Below are positions 36,815 to 48,362 of a stretch of DNA of 64,000 nt, in pieces. The first letter of the stretch is position 1. The number at the start of each line of letters is the position of its first letter. The DNA is taken from contig NZ_FMUJ01000010.1 in the NCBI RefSeq assembly GCF_900100965.1, positions 124,001-188,000 of the forward strand, in the 5' to 3' direction. The position numbers were made by a program, and so were the translations under genes. The notes beneath the pieces were generated by a model. The model ran no database searches. It was not told the DNA's origin and worked only from the letters and a program-made list of their open reading frames with translations. Source of the DNA: Variovorax sp. EL159 (lineage in GTDB: Bacteria > Pseudomonadota > Gammaproteobacteria > Burkholderiales > Burkholderiaceae_C).

Positions 36815-38637
36815 GGTGCTGCGCTCGGAAGAATGCTGTAGGCCCGGCTGCCGTCTTTGTCGAGCAGCAGGTTGAAGTGGGTGTCGAAGCCGGGCCGCGT
36901 GGTGAAGATCGGCACCATCTCCGGCGACATGACGATGGCGGCGAAGCCCTGCTGGGCCAGCTTGCGCGCCATGTCGGCCGGCGGCAGCAAGAGAAAGTCG
37001 GCGTAGCGCCACGGGCCGAGCGTGTCGCCCCAGATCGGGTTCGGGCCGTAGTAGATCGCCTCGCTCAGCGCGATCTGGTAGACGCGGCCGGTGGCGTTGC
37101 GGCGCATGTAGTCCATGACGGCATAGCCCGGCACGTTCTTGCGCAGGAAGGCTTCGCGCGCCTCGGGGCCGGGCGAGATCATCGCCACCTTGGCAGCGGT
37201 CTGGCGCACGGCGACGGCGGCCAGCACGGCGAGCAGCAGCACGGCCACCCAGTCGCCGACGCGGGCGCCGGAGCGCGCGGTGTTGCGGCTCATGGCACCG
37301 GTGGATGCGGTGTTGGCTTCGATGGCCGGCGTGCGCTTCGCGCCGAAGACGCGGCGCGCACCCGCTGCGATCCAGCCGAAAAACACCTGCCAGCCCACCG
37401 CCGCCGTCATCGCGAGCAGCGGAAACGAGGCCATCAGGTAGCGCGGATAGCGCGAAGTCACGGCCCACACGATCACCGAGTACAGGCAGAACCAGCCCGC
37501 CGCGCGCACCGCCGCGGAACGCTTCCAGAACACGCTGAAGGGCGCCAGCACCACCAGCCAGATGAGCGGGTTCGGCATGGCCGCGTGCGCGCGCACGTCG
37601 TCGACCTGCCGCACGTAGTCCTCGGGCACCCATTCGGTGAAGCCGAACACGCGGGCGCCGATGGGGATGAAGGGGTCGCCGGTCATGACGGCGTTGCGCG
37701 CGTACCAGTAGAGGCACGGAATCACGAAGCACAGCAGCGCGAGCGCCCAGACCTTGGGCCGGCGCTCGTGCCAGACGACGAACAGCGCAACCAGCGGCAG
37801 GAAGACCAGTGCCTGGTACTTCGAGCCGGCCGCCAGCCCCAGGAAGAACGCAGCCAGCGCCAGCCAGCGCGCGCCGCTGTGCACGGGTTCGGACTCGCGC
37901 CACCACCACAGCGACACGCAGGCCGTCAGCACGAAGAGCGCCACGCCCATGTCGATCAGCGCGTTCGAATAATCACCGAGCCCCAGCCAGATGGCCGCGC
38001 CCACAAGGCCGGTGAGCCGGCTGGCATGCAGCGTGCCCAGGCGCAGCACCATCACCACCGACAACGCACCCGCCAGCCCGTTGAGGAAGTGCGGCAGCAC
38101 GTCGTCGCCCACCTGCAGTGCGGCCGCGTAGAGCAGGTTGTAGTTGTACGGGAACCAGGGGTAGCGCAGCCACGCATGGATGCCCAGCGAGCCGTTCTGC
38201 GCGACCTCGCGCGCATAGGGCAGGTGGTACATCAGCTCGTCGAAGGCGGCGGGCGGTGCGAGCGGCGCGACGAGCGCGGGCAAGGCGACCAGCGCCAGCG
38301 CGACCATCGCGACCCGGTCGAACCATGTCCACGGCGCCACGACGGCATGGGCGCGTAGCGCACGTTGCTCGCGCAGCCATGCGGGCAATTGCAGCGCAGC
38401 GGCCACGACGCCGGCCGCGACCAGCGCGATGGTGGCCTCGACCTTGAAGGCACCGAAGATGGCCAGCGCCTGGAACACGCAGATGAAAAGGCCGACGCCA
38501 AGCGCCACGGCCACGGCGCCTTCGAGCCACGCGTCGCGCCGGGGCGGCGGTGCCAGGCGGGCCAGCACGGCGCGTCCGGCACCCCAGCAGCTGATCACGA
38601 AAATCGCCAGTGCCGCGTAGTGCGCGGCTGCAAACAT
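36811..38637 (-). CDS. GT39-like integral membrane glycosyltransferase
   Basis: The 608-residue protein has about eleven hydrophobic segments and an early acidic loop (PAAFDELMYHLPYAREVAQ), as in ArnT/Pmt-type enzymes that use polyprenyl-phosphate sugars. Other blocks are YPWFPYNYNLLYAAALQVGD and YPRYLMASFPLLAMTAAVGW. The C-terminal periplasmic part is soluble. With the GT2 and GtrA genes it makes a three-part lipid-linked sugar transfer cassette, probably decorating surface glycans. The acceptor cannot be deduced. Confidence 0.8.
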   Translation of the reverse strand: MFAAAHYAALAIFVISCWGAGRAVLARLAPPPRRDAWLEGAVAVALGVGLFICVFQALAIFGAFKVEATIALVAAGVVAAALQLPAWLREQRALRAHAVVAPWTWFDRVAMVALALVALPALVAPLAPPAAFDELMYHLPYAREVAQNGSLGIHAWLRYPWFPYNYNLLYAAALQVGDDVLPHFLNGLAGALSVVMVLRLGTLHASRLTGLVGAAIWLGLGDYSNALIDMGVALFVLTACVSLWWWRESEPVHSGARWLALAAFFLGLAAGSKYQALVFLPLVALFVVWHERRPKVWALALLCFVIPCLYWYARNAVMTGDPFIPIGARVFGFTEWVPEDYVRQVDDVRAHAAMPNPLIWLVVLAPFSVFWKRSAAVRAAGWFCLYSVIVWAVTSRYPRYLMASFPLLAMTAAVGWQVFFGWIAAGARRVFGAKRTPAIEANTASTGAMSRNTARSGARVGDWVAVLLLAVLAAVAVRQTAAKVAMISPGPEAREAFLRKNVPGYAVMDYMRRNATGRVYQIALSEAIYYGPNPIWGDTLGPWRYADFLLLPPADMARKLAQQGFAAIVMSPEMVPIFTTRPGFDTHFNLLLDKDGSRAYSILPSAAP

Positions 38638-38703
38638 CAGCTTCTGAATAACAACTCCCGGTGCCGGGCGGCCACGCCGGCCGGCAGGTTCAAAGAAGAA
38701 CGC

Positions 38704-41469
<2,766 letters not shown>

Positions 41470-41498
41470 GGCCTCACCTGCGGAACAGTCGAACAGGC

Positions 41499-41564
41499 GA
41501 GCGTCGTTGTCGCCCCAAGCCTGACGGTTTGCCTCTGTGGCAAGCCGCTGCAACGCTCCTTGGG
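41499..41564 (-). ncRNA. S-adenosylhomocysteine (SAH) riboswitch upstream of metH C-half
   Basis: On the minus strand the leader shows the SAH riboswitch plan. P1 pairs CCCAAG (from 41564) with CTTGGG. The core GGAGCGTTGCA follows. A variable hairpin pairs CGGCTTGCC with GGCAAACCG, then CAGG. A downstream CGCTC (41499-41503) can pair with the GAGCG of the core as the pseudoknot. The motif lies 30 bases before the ATG. SAH riboswitches are known before ahcY and metH genes in beta- and gammaproteobacteria and turn expression on when SAH accumulates. Confidence 0.87.
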
Positions 41565-41579
41565 AAGTCGCGCATTTTA

Positions 41580-41700
41580 GGGCGATTCGGCCAGCCCCGG
41601 GGAAAACCCCAGTTTCCATTTCGGCGTGCATCCACAGAATGCGGCCACCGTTTCTGAACGAACGTTCGTGTTTTTCAACCAACGTAAGGGAGAGCGCCAG
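41580..41700 (+). promoter_or_regulatory. lipase promoter region with a 12-bp palindrome
   Basis: The gap between the divergent metH and lipase genes contains a perfect palindrome ACGAACGTTCGT at 41658-41669, 31 bases before the lipase ATG. AACG/CGTT palindromes of this kind are typical TetR-family operators, including those of fatty-acid-responsive regulators. AAGGGAGAG (41687-41695) is a good ribosome-binding site. Confidence 0.5.
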
Positions 41701-42747
41701 ATGGCCAGGAAGTGGAACGCCCGACTGCAGCTTGCAGCCAACCCGATGCGCGCCGTGGCGCTTTGCTGCGGCCTCATGGCCGCGGCGGCCCTGACGCACA
41801 ACGCCCATGCCGCTGCCAGCGGAACATCGACGCTGGTGCAGGCCCGCGCGACATCCGACGAGGCCAAGACCAAGTACCCGATCGTGCTGGTCCACGGCCT
41901 GCTGGGCTTTGACAACCTGCTGGGTGTCGATTACTTCTACGACATTCCCGGCAAGCTGGCCGGTGCGGGCGCCAAGGTCTACGTGGCCCAGGTGTCGGGC
42001 ACCAACACCTCCGAGATCCGCGGCGAGCAGTTGCTGCAGGAGCTCAAGACCATCCGCGTGCTCGAGAAGAACCCCACGCTCAAGTTCAACCTGATCGGCC
42101 ATTCGCAGGGCGCGCCGACGGTGCGCTACGTTGCGGCGGTGGCGCCCGACATGGTGGCGTCGGTCACATCGGTGGGCGGTGCGAACGGCGGCTCGAAGGT
42201 GGCGGACCTGCTGGCCAAGCTGCCCGACGGCAGCCTTGCGCAAGGCGTGGCCGTGACCGCCATCGGGCTGCTGACGAACGTGATCGGCTTCCTCTCCGGC
42301 AAGGACCCGAGCCAGCTGCCCGAAGTGCCGCTGAACGCGCTGGCCTCGCTCACCACCGCGGGCGGCGCAGCCTTCGACAAGAAATTCCCGCAGGGGCGCC
42401 CTGCCCCCGGCTCCTCGTGCGACGTCAAGAGCGGCGCGGCCACGGTCAACGGCGTGCGCTACTACTCGTGGTCGGGCGTCTCGACCGGCTTCAGCCTGTT
42501 CGACCCGAGCGACGGCGCCCTGTCGGCGCTGGGCACGCTCTTCTTCTTCGGCGAAGCCAACGACGGCCTGCTCGCAGTCTGCACTACCCGCCTGGGCACC
42601 CACCTGGGCGACTACCGCCAGAACCATCTGGACGAGGTCAACCAGGTGCTGGGCAACACCTATGGCAGCCAGTTCCCGTACTACGAGAAGAAGCCGCCGG
42701 AAATCTTCAAGGAACAGGCCGCGCGGCTGAAGAGCGTGGGCCTCTGA
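41701..42747 (+). CDS. secreted triacylglycerol lipase (family I.1/I.2)
   Basis: The 348-residue lipase has a Sec signal ending near residue 37 (MRAVALCCGLMAAAALTHNAHA). Features are the oxyanion motif YPIVLVHGLLGFD, nucleophile S135 in GHSQG, a catalytic aspartate in EANDGLLAV and the histidine region THLGDYRQNHLDEVN. The two mature cysteines (SSCDVKSG and LLAVCTTR) fit the conserved disulfide. ATG 41701 was chosen for its ribosome-binding site and signal peptide. The dedicated foldase follows 14 bases later, so the protein is folded in the periplasm and then exported, usually by type II secretion. Confidence 0.92.
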   Translation: MARKWNARLQLAANPMRAVALCCGLMAAAALTHNAHAAASGTSTLVQARATSDEAKTKYPIVLVHGLLGFDNLLGVDYFYDIPGKLAGAGAKVYVAQVSGTNTSEIRGEQLLQELKTIRVLEKNPTLKFNLIGHSQGAPTVRYVAAVAPDMVASVTSVGGANGGSKVADLLAKLPDGSLAQGVAVTAIGLLTNVIGFLSGKDPSQLPEVPLNALASLTTAGGAAFDKKFPQGRPAPGSSCDVKSGAATVNGVRYYSWSGVSTGFSLFDPSDGALSALGTLFFFGEANDGLLAVCTTRLGTHLGDYRQNHLDEVNQVLGNTYGSQFPYYEKKPPEIFKEQAARLKSVGL

Positions 42748-42761
42748 GGGCGGGCGCGGGC

Positions 42762-43694
42762 ATGCGCAGGCAATGGCCTTTCTGGGCCGCCGGCGGGGCG
42801 CTGCTGATCGCCGTCGGCGGTGGCTGGCTCGCGGCCGGGCCCGACGCGACCGATGCATCGCCGGCGGCCGCTCGCGACGCCGTGGCCGCCGCAGCCAGGC
42901 CCACGCCGAACCCCGAACCACGCCCGGCACAAACGCCCGCCGCCCCCGATGCGCTGCTGACCAGCGACCTTGTCTCCGTCTTCGACAAGGTGCTCGCCGA
43001 AGCACAGGCCGACAGCAAGGCCACCCTGATGGCCAGGGCCCCCGCCCTGCTCGCCAAGTACCTGCGCGAAGACTGGCGCGTGCGCGCTTTGGGCCTGCTG
43101 GAGCGCTACGTCGACCTGCAGGAAGCCATGCAGGCGATGCAGCCGCCCACGCCCGGCGACGCGGCCTACCTGCGCCGCAGCCTGCAGGCGCGCGAGGCGC
43201 TGCGCCGGCAGTACTTCGCACCCGAGGAAATCGAAGGCCTGTTCGGCGACCAGATCCGGCAGGACAACTTCATGGCCGACAAGCTGGAGCTGCTCGCCAA
43301 CACCGCCCTGACGCCCGAGCAGCGGGCCGCGGCCCTCGCGAAAAGCGAGCAGGCCTGGCTGTCGCCGGAACAGCGCGAGGTGCGCAAGGAATCGGTGGCG
43401 CATCTGGACGCGATGCGCCAGACCGAGGCGCTGGACGCGCGCGGCGCCAGCCCCCAGGAGCGCTTTGCCGCGCGCAGCGAGGCCTACGGCTACGAAGTGG
43501 CGCGCGGCCTGGCGACGCTCGACCAGGAAACGCAGGAGTGGAATGCCCGGCTCGACCGCTACGCCAACGCCTCCGAAGCCGAGCAGGCCCAGTTGCGCGA
43601 GACGCTCTTCAACGACACCGAGCGCCTTCGCCTGAGCGGTGCCCTGGCGATGCGCTCGGCTGCCGCGTCCAAGCCGGCGCGGCAAGGTGGCTAA
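42762..43694 (+). CDS. lipase-specific foldase (Lif)
   Basis: The 310-residue steric chaperone is anchored by one N-terminal membrane segment (FWAAGGALLIAVGGGWLA). A Pro/Ala-rich linker (residues about 35-65) follows, then the helical Lif domain (LREDWRVRALGLLERYVDLQEAMQ, EALRRQYFAPEEIEGLFGDQ, LTPEQRAAALAKSEQAWLSPEQRE). It holds the lipase in the periplasm until folded. The family RXXFDY(F/C)LSALGE motif is not clearly visible. The start MRRQWPFW follows the lipase stop by 14 bases. Confidence 0.88.
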   Translation: MRRQWPFWAAGGALLIAVGGGWLAAGPDATDASPAAARDAVAAAARPTPNPEPRPAQTPAAPDALLTSDLVSVFDKVLAEAQADSKATLMARAPALLAKYLREDWRVRALGLLERYVDLQEAMQAMQPPTPGDAAYLRRSLQAREALRRQYFAPEEIEGLFGDQIRQDNFMADKLELLANTALTPEQRAAALAKSEQAWLSPEQREVRKESVAHLDAMRQTEALDARGASPQERFAARSEAYGYEVARGLATLDQETQEWNARLDRYANASEAEQAQLRETLFNDTERLRLSGALAMRSAAASKPARQGG

Positions 43695-43710
43695 GTAAGC
43701 GCAGGCTTAC
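43695..43710. terminator. small hairpin at convergent gene ends
   Basis: GTAAGC-GCAG-GCTTAC forms a perfect six-base stem that starts right after the foldase stop and overlaps the stop of the converging efflux gene. There is no T run on either side, so it is a weak candidate for a bidirectional terminator. Confidence 0.35.
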
Positions 43711-44144
43711 GCGGGTTGCGCTTCGCCCATGGCCGAGGCCGGCAGGCCGAACACGCGGTCGAAGGCCCAGTTGAAGATGAAGGTGTAGACCAGGAAGAAC
43801 ACCACCAGCCCCAGGTCCATCACCAGCGCCTGCCAGAGCGACACGCCCAGGCCCCACGCGAACATCGGCACCAGGAACGCGATCAGCCCGCCTTCAAAGC
43901 CGATGGCGTGCGCGATCCGGCGGCGCACGCTGCGCCCGCGCACGGCCTGGCGCGATTCCCAGCGCTCGAACAGGGCGTTGAACGCCAGGTTCCAGAGCAC
44001 CGCGATGACCGAGGCAGCCACCGCCAGCATGCCGGAATGGCCGAGGCCGGCGTCCGTCATCAGTGCGAGGCCGGCACTGGCGGCCACGATGGCGATGCCT
44101 TCGTAAAGGGAGATGTAAACGATGCGACGCTGAATGCCTTGCAT
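43707..44144 (-). CDS. PACE-type (chlorhexidine/biocide) efflux transporter
   Basis: The 145-residue membrane protein contains two tandem bacterial transmembrane pairs, the PACE family layout. The signatures are RRIVYISLYEGIAIVAASAGLAL, VIAVLWNLAFNALFERWE, RIAHAIGFEGGLIAFLVPMFAW and VYTFIFNWAFDRVFGLP. The repeated WNxxFNxxFE/WAFD motifs and the glutamate in the first and third segments are diagnostic. PACE proteins export synthetic biocides and short-chain diamines. A divergent LysR gene, the usual partner, lies 102 bases away. Confidence 0.87.
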   Translation of the reverse strand: MQGIQRRIVYISLYEGIAIVAASAGLALMTDAGLGHSGMLAVAASVIAVLWNLAFNALFERWESRQAVRGRSVRRRIAHAIGFEGGLIAFLVPMFAWGLGVSLWQALVMDLGLVVFFLVYTFIFNWAFDRVFGLPASAMGEAQPA

Positions 44145-44246
44145 GACTTGCTCACTGAAATGTTTGACTGCGATGGGGTGGACTTTATTTGCTATTTGCT
44201 GATATAAAAAGTTAACTTGTTTCAGTTTTACTGATAGATCGGTGCC
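44145..44246. promoter_or_regulatory. divergent PACE/LysR promoter region
   Basis: This 102-bp AT-rich gap carries a perfect ten-base palindrome AAGTTAACTT (44209-44218) next to TATAAAAA. AT-rich palindromes between a LysR gene and its target are the usual binding site. I cannot fix the -10 and -35 elements. Confidence 0.5.
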
Positions 44247-45170
44247 ATGGCCTTTTCCAGCGACAACGTCGAAGTCTTTCTGGCCGTGATCGACCACGGC
44301 TCTTTTTCGGCCGCCGCGCGGGCCCTGCGCCGGGTGCCGTCGGCCGTGAGCATGGCCATCGCCAACCTCGAAGCGGAGCTCGACCTGCCGCTGTTCGACC
44401 GCAGCGGCCGCGAGCCCCAGCCGACCGCCGCCGCCCGCTCGCTCGAACCACAGGCGCGGCTGCTGGCCGCCCAGCTCAAGCAGTTGCAGGTGCAGGCGCT
44501 GGCGCTCACGCAGGGGCTGGAAGACCGGCTCACGCTCGCCATCGCGCCCGAGCTGCTGGCCGCCCCCTGGAGCGGCCAGCTGTCCGAGCTGGCACAGGAA
44601 TACCCCCTGCTGCAGGTGGAAGTGCTGGCCGCCCCGCAGGCCGACGCGCTCGACCTGCTGCACAGCGGCCGGGCGCAGCTGGCGCTGGTGTTCGAGCGCC
44701 CCAGCCTGGACGGCCGCGAGGGCTTTCAGGAGGTCGGCAGCGACATCATGGTGGCCGTGATGGCGCCCGACCACCCGGTGCTGCTCGCGGCCTCCGGCGG
44801 CCGGCTGCGCGAAGAGCACCTGACGAACACCCGGCAGATCGTGGTGGCCGGGCGCGACCTCACCACCAGCGACCCGCGCTTCGTGTTCGCGCGCCATGTC
44901 TGGCGCACCGACAACGCGCTGGCGGCGCTGAGCCTGATCACCGCCGGGCTCGGCTGGGGCTGGCTGCCGCGCAACTTCGCGCGGCCGCACGTGGCGGCGG
45001 GCGCGCTGGTCGAGATTCCCTTCGAGAACCTCAGCAACGGGCTCGACCTGTGGGTCGATCTGGTGTGGTCGAGAGAGCGCCCGCTGGGCCTGGGCGCCCA
45101 GCGCTTCGTGGCGCTGATCGCACGGGACCGCCAGGCGGCCGCCGGCGCCCAGCCCGCCAAGGCCGGATAG
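44247..45170 (+). CDS. LysR family transcriptional regulator
   Basis: The 307-residue protein has the LysR helix-turn-helix in residues 1-65 (VEVFLAVIDHGSFSAAARAL, VSMAIANLEAELDLPLFDRSG). An effector domain follows (LTLAIAPELLAAPWSGQLSELAQEYPLLQVEV, ALSLITAGLGWGWLPRNFA). It is divergent from the PACE transporter and should regulate it, acting at the AT-rich palindrome between them. Confidence 0.9.
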   Translation: MAFSSDNVEVFLAVIDHGSFSAAARALRRVPSAVSMAIANLEAELDLPLFDRSGREPQPTAAARSLEPQARLLAAQLKQLQVQALALTQGLEDRLTLAIAPELLAAPWSGQLSELAQEYPLLQVEVLAAPQADALDLLHSGRAQLALVFERPSLDGREGFQEVGSDIMVAVMAPDHPVLLAASGGRLREEHLTNTRQIVVAGRDLTTSDPRFVFARHVWRTDNALAALSLITAGLGWGWLPRNFARPHVAAGALVEIPFENLSNGLDLWVDLVWSRERPLGLGAQRFVALIARDRQAAAGAQPAKAG

Positions 45171-45194
45171 CGCGCGCCCTGCTCAGTCGGTCAG

Positions 45195-45878
45195 TCAGTG
45201 CCGATGCCCGCCGCCACCGCCGTGCGGGTGCCCACCACCTCCGCCGGGCCGGCCGCCTCCGGGGTGCGGATGCGGCATGCCGGGCGGCGGCCCGGGCCGG
45301 AAACCCGGCGGCCGGGGCGGCCTGAAACCGGGGTCCACCGGCGGGCGCGGACCTGGCCCCGGTCGGAAGCCCGGTCCGGGCGGACGAAAGCCGGGGCCCG
45401 GCGGCCACGGCCGCGGTTGCCACCCCGGCCGCACGGGCGGTGGAGGACGCCAGCCCGCGATCGGCGGCGGCGGGCGGTTGCCCCACCAGCGCCGGTCGCC
45501 GTACCAGGGCCGGTCGCGGTAGTAGTCGGCCCAGTAGCTGCCGATCACGAAGCTGACGATGGGCACGCCGATCACCGCGCCGTAAGTGGCCAGCGGCACG
45601 CGCTGCTCCTGGTAGGCGTAGTCGAGGTTCCTTGCCCAGACCCAGCCGCGCCCGCCGTCGGGCAGCACCACATCGCACCAGCTGTAGCCGTTGACGCAGC
45701 CGACCACTTCCAGCGGCTGGCCCGGCCCGAGCCGCGCGACCAGCGGGTAGTCGCCAGACGGCCCCGCCCGCAGATTGACCGCGCCACGCGTGAATGCCTG
45801 CTGCGCCGAGGCCGCAAGCGGCAGGACCAGGGCGAGCGCACCGATGCCGATCCAGCGAGGGACGAATGCAGGGGTCAT
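45195..45878 (-). CDS. secreted SH3-domain protein with Gly/Pro/His-rich tail
   Basis: The 227-residue protein has a signal peptide (GIGALALVLPLAASAQQ) and a bacterial SH3 domain at about residues 28-90 (RGAVNLRAGPSGDYPLVARLGPGQPLEVVGCVN, WCDVVLPDGGRGWVWARNL). A short hydrophobic stretch and a YYRDRPWYGDRRWWG motif follow. The C-terminal half is almost entirely Pro, Gly, Arg and His and ends GGGGHPHGGGGGHRH. Such proteins probably bind the cell wall; the histidines suggest metal binding. No specific function is known. Confidence 0.75.
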   Translation of the reverse strand: MTPAFVPRWIGIGALALVLPLAASAQQAFTRGAVNLRAGPSGDYPLVARLGPGQPLEVVGCVNGYSWCDVVLPDGGRGWVWARNLDYAYQEQRVPLATYGAVIGVPIVSFVIGSYWADYYRDRPWYGDRRWWGNRPPPPIAGWRPPPPVRPGWQPRPWPPGPGFRPPGPGFRPGPGPRPPVDPGFRPPRPPGFRPGPPPGMPHPHPGGGRPGGGGGHPHGGGGGHRH

Positions 45879-45972
45879 GGCTGGCTCCTTTTCCTGTGCG
45901 TCCCAGCGTAGGCCGCGCGCCGAGAGCCTGTCAATCAGCCATCAACCCAACCAATCCGCTTTACCCGCGTCC

Positions 45973-46076
45973 CCTTCGTGAAACACCGAGGAACCGGCTC
46001 CGCCGGGCCTCAGGTGTTGCCCCCGGTAGGGGGTTGGCGTAGCGACACGAAGTGCGCGCAGCCTGGGGGCGAGCTC
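45973..46076. repeat. dispersed repeat family A, copy 2
   Basis: Inverted relative to copy 1, it runs CTTCGTGAAACACCGAGGAA, the hairpin GCCCCCGGTAGGGGG and then TAGCGACACGAAGTGCGCGC. It ends immediately before the metH N-half stop codon (46079-46081), so it lies at the 3' end of that gene. The rest of the gap back to the SH3 gene (45879-45972) shows nothing I can name. Confidence 0.85.
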
Positions 46077-46078
46077 AG

Positions 46079-47134
46079 CTACGCGGCTTCGCGGTAGAAG
46101 CCCGCGTTGTTGCTGCCCAGCACCCGGCCCGCGACCGGTGCAACAGCCTTGCCGATCGCCGCGATGTGGTCCGGCGTGGTGCCGCAGCAGCCGCCCACGA
46201 TGTTCACCAGCCCTTCGGCCGCGAACTCGTGCAAGAGGCGCGAGGTGACGTCGGGCGTCTCGTCGAAGCCCGTGTCGCTCATCGGATTGGGCAGGCCCGC
46301 GTTCGGGTAGCAGCTGATGAAGGTGTCGCCCGCCACGCGCGCCAGTTCCTGGATGTAGGGGCGCATCAGCGCCGCGCCCAGCGCGCAGTTCAGGCCGATG
46401 GCCAGCGGCTGCGAATGGCGCACGCTGTGCCAGAACGCGGTGACCGTCTGGCCGCTCAGGATGCGGCCCGAGGCGTCGGTGACCGTGCCGCTGATGATCA
46501 GCGGCAGGCGCTGGCCGCTGTTGTCGAAGTACTCGTCCACCGCGAACAGCGCGGCCTTGGCGTTGAGCGTGTCGAAGATCGTCTCGACCAGGATCACGTC
46601 GGCGCCGCCCTCGACCAGCGCTTCGGTCTGCTCGTAGTAGGCCGCGCGCAGCTGCTCGAAATCGACATTGCGCGCGCCCGGGTCGTTCACGTCGGGGCTG
46701 ATGCTCGCGGTCTTGGGCGTCGGGCCAAGGGCGCCGGCCACGAAGCGGGGCTTGTCGGGCGTGCTGAACTTGTCGCAGGCCGCGCGCGCGAGCTTCGCGG
46801 ATTCGAGGTTCATCTCGCGCGCCAGGTGCGCCATCTTGTAGTCCTCCTGCGCGATGGTGGTCGCGCCGAAGGTGTTGGTCTCGATCAGGTCGGCGCCGGC
46901 CGCGAGGTAGCCCTCGTGGATGTCCGAAATCACGTCGGGCCGGGTCAGCGACAGCAGCTCGTTGTTGCCCTTCACGTCGCGCTCGAAGTCCTTGAAGCGC
47001 TCGCCGCGGTACTGCTCTTCGGTGAGCTTGAAGCGCTGGATCATCGTGCCCATCGCGCCATCGAGGATGGCGATGCGCTTGGCGAGGATGCCCGGCAGCG
47101 ACTGGCCGCGGGTATAGATAAGGGGCTTGGTCAT
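46079..47134 (-). CDS. metH: methionine synthase homocysteine-binding subunit (MetH N-terminal half)
   Basis: The 351-residue protein is the Zn-dependent homocysteine S-methyltransferase module. Seen are IAILDGAMGTMIQRF, ADLIETNTFGATTIAQ, FVAGALGPTPKTASISPDV and the zinc ligands C250 (GLNCALGA) and C316, C317 (GGCCGTTPDHI). It completes the C-terminal protein encoded at 38704-41469. Both genes are on the same strand but 4.6 kb apart, with a lipase, a foldase, an efflux pair and an SH3 gene between. No SAH riboswitch is visible in the 67-bp leader. Confidence 0.94.
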   Translation of the reverse strand: MTKPLIYTRGQSLPGILAKRIAILDGAMGTMIQRFKLTEEQYRGERFKDFERDVKGNNELLSLTRPDVISDIHEGYLAAGADLIETNTFGATTIAQEDYKMAHLAREMNLESAKLARAACDKFSTPDKPRFVAGALGPTPKTASISPDVNDPGARNVDFEQLRAAYYEQTEALVEGGADVILVETIFDTLNAKAALFAVDEYFDNSGQRLPLIISGTVTDASGRILSGQTVTAFWHSVRHSQPLAIGLNCALGAALMRPYIQELARVAGDTFISCYPNAGLPNPMSDTGFDETPDVTSRLLHEFAAEGLVNIVGGCCGTTPDHIAAIGKAVAPVAGRVLGSNNAGFYREAA

Positions 47135-47201
47135 GTCCGCGATTGTAAAAACCCCGGTCTGGCCCGGCGCGCAGGCGGGTCTTGCCAGCGCCGGCGCGGC
47201 G

Positions 47202-48362
47202 TCAGCCCTGGCCGCCCGCGATCTCCGCCAGTGCCTGCACGAAGCGCGCGTTGTCCTCGTCGGTGCCCACCGACACGCGGATGAAAGTCTCGAAGCCCGG
47301 CTCCTTCCAGGGCTTGACGATGATCCCGCGCGCCAGCAGCGCCTCGTTGACCGGCCCGTTCGGCCGTGCGAGATCGACGAACAGGAAGTTGGCCGCCGAG
47401 GGCGCCACGCGAAGGCCCGGCAGGACGGATGCGGCGAGCGCGCGAAGCTGCGCCGCCAGCACCTCGCGCTGCTGCACGGTGCGCGCCACGGCCTGCGCCA
47501 TGAAGGCCTCGTCGCCCCAGGCCGCGAGCGCCGCGGCCTGCGCCGCCAGGTTCACGTTGAAGGGCGTGCGCACGCGGTCGAGCAGTTGCACCAGTGCCTC
47601 GTCGGACGCGATGCCGTAGCCCACGCGCAGGCCCGCCAGGCCCCAGGCCTTGGAGAAGGTGCGCAGCACGATCCACGGGGAGCGGCCTTCGTCGGCCACC
47701 TGCCGTGCGCGCAGCATGGCGAGCACGTCGGGGTAGCCGGGCGCCAGCCGCGCGTATTCGTAGTAGGCCTCGTCCACCACCAGCAAGGTGCCCCCGGGCA
47801 CCGCTGCGAGCAGGCGCGCGAAATCGTCCGCATCGAACATGCAGCCGACCGGGTTCGAGGGGTTGGCCAGCATCACCACCTTGGGCCCGCGCGCGAGCGC
47901 CGCGCACCACGCATCGACGTCGAAGCCGAGTTCCGGCGTAAGCGCCAGCAACTCGACCTGCGCGCCCATCATGCGCGGGTAGATCTCGTGCAGGCCGAAG
48001 GCCGGGCGCTGCGTCAGCACGCGGTCGCCCGGCGACAGCAGCGCCTGGCACAGCATCTGGAGGATGTCTTCGGAACCGTTGCCGATCACCACCTCGCCGG
48101 GCCGGGCGCCGGTGCGTTCGGCGATGGCGGCACGCAGCGCCGTGCAGTTGGCATCGGGGTAGGTGCCCGCGCGCGCCGCCAAATCGACCAGCGCGCGCCC
48201 CACTGCGGGGCTGGGGCCGTACGGGTTCTCGTTGCTCGCGAGCCGCGCGATGTCGGTGACGCCGTAGCGCGTGCGCACGGCGTCCGAAGACAGGCCCGCG
48301 TTGTAGGGCGGCAGCGGCGTCACTTCGGGACGCGCGAGCGAGTGGATGGTGCTTGTGTTCAC
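47202..48362 (-). CDS. HisC-like histidinol-phosphate/aromatic aminotransferase
   Basis: The 386-residue PLP enzyme of fold type I has NENPYGPSP, GNGSEDILQM, NPSNPVGCMF, DEAYYEYARL and the Schiff-base lysine K238 (RTFSKAWGLAG), all HisC-like. It starts with GTG at 48362, overlapping the stop of the FAD oxidase as GTGA. Because it is coupled to hut catabolic genes and not to histidine biosynthesis genes, a role in transaminating histidine or imidazolepyruvate is likely. Normal biosynthetic HisC activity cannot be excluded. Confidence 0.85.
   Translation of the reverse strand: MNTSTIHSLARPEVTPLPPYNAGLSSDAVRTRYGVTDIARLASNENPYGPSPAVGRALVDLAARAGTYPDANCTALRAAIAERTGARPGEVVIGNGSEDILQMLCQALLSPGDRVLTQRPAFGLHEIYPRMMGAQVELLALTPELGFDVDAWCAALARGPKVVMLANPSNPVGCMFDADDFARLLAAVPGGTLLVVDEAYYEYARLAPGYPDVLAMLRARQVADEGRSPWIVLRTFSKAWGLAGLRVGYGIASDEALVQLLDRVRTPFNVNLAAQAAALAAWGDEAFMAQAVARTVQQREVLAAQLRALAASVLPGLRVAPSAANFLFVDLARPNGPVNEALLARGIIVKPWKEPGFETFIRVSVGTDEDNARFVQALAEIAGGQG

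Noticed and set aside
47137..47165. CCGG hairpin with five T between the HisC-like gene and the metH N-half
   Set aside because: The stem is only four base pairs; not enough to call a terminator.
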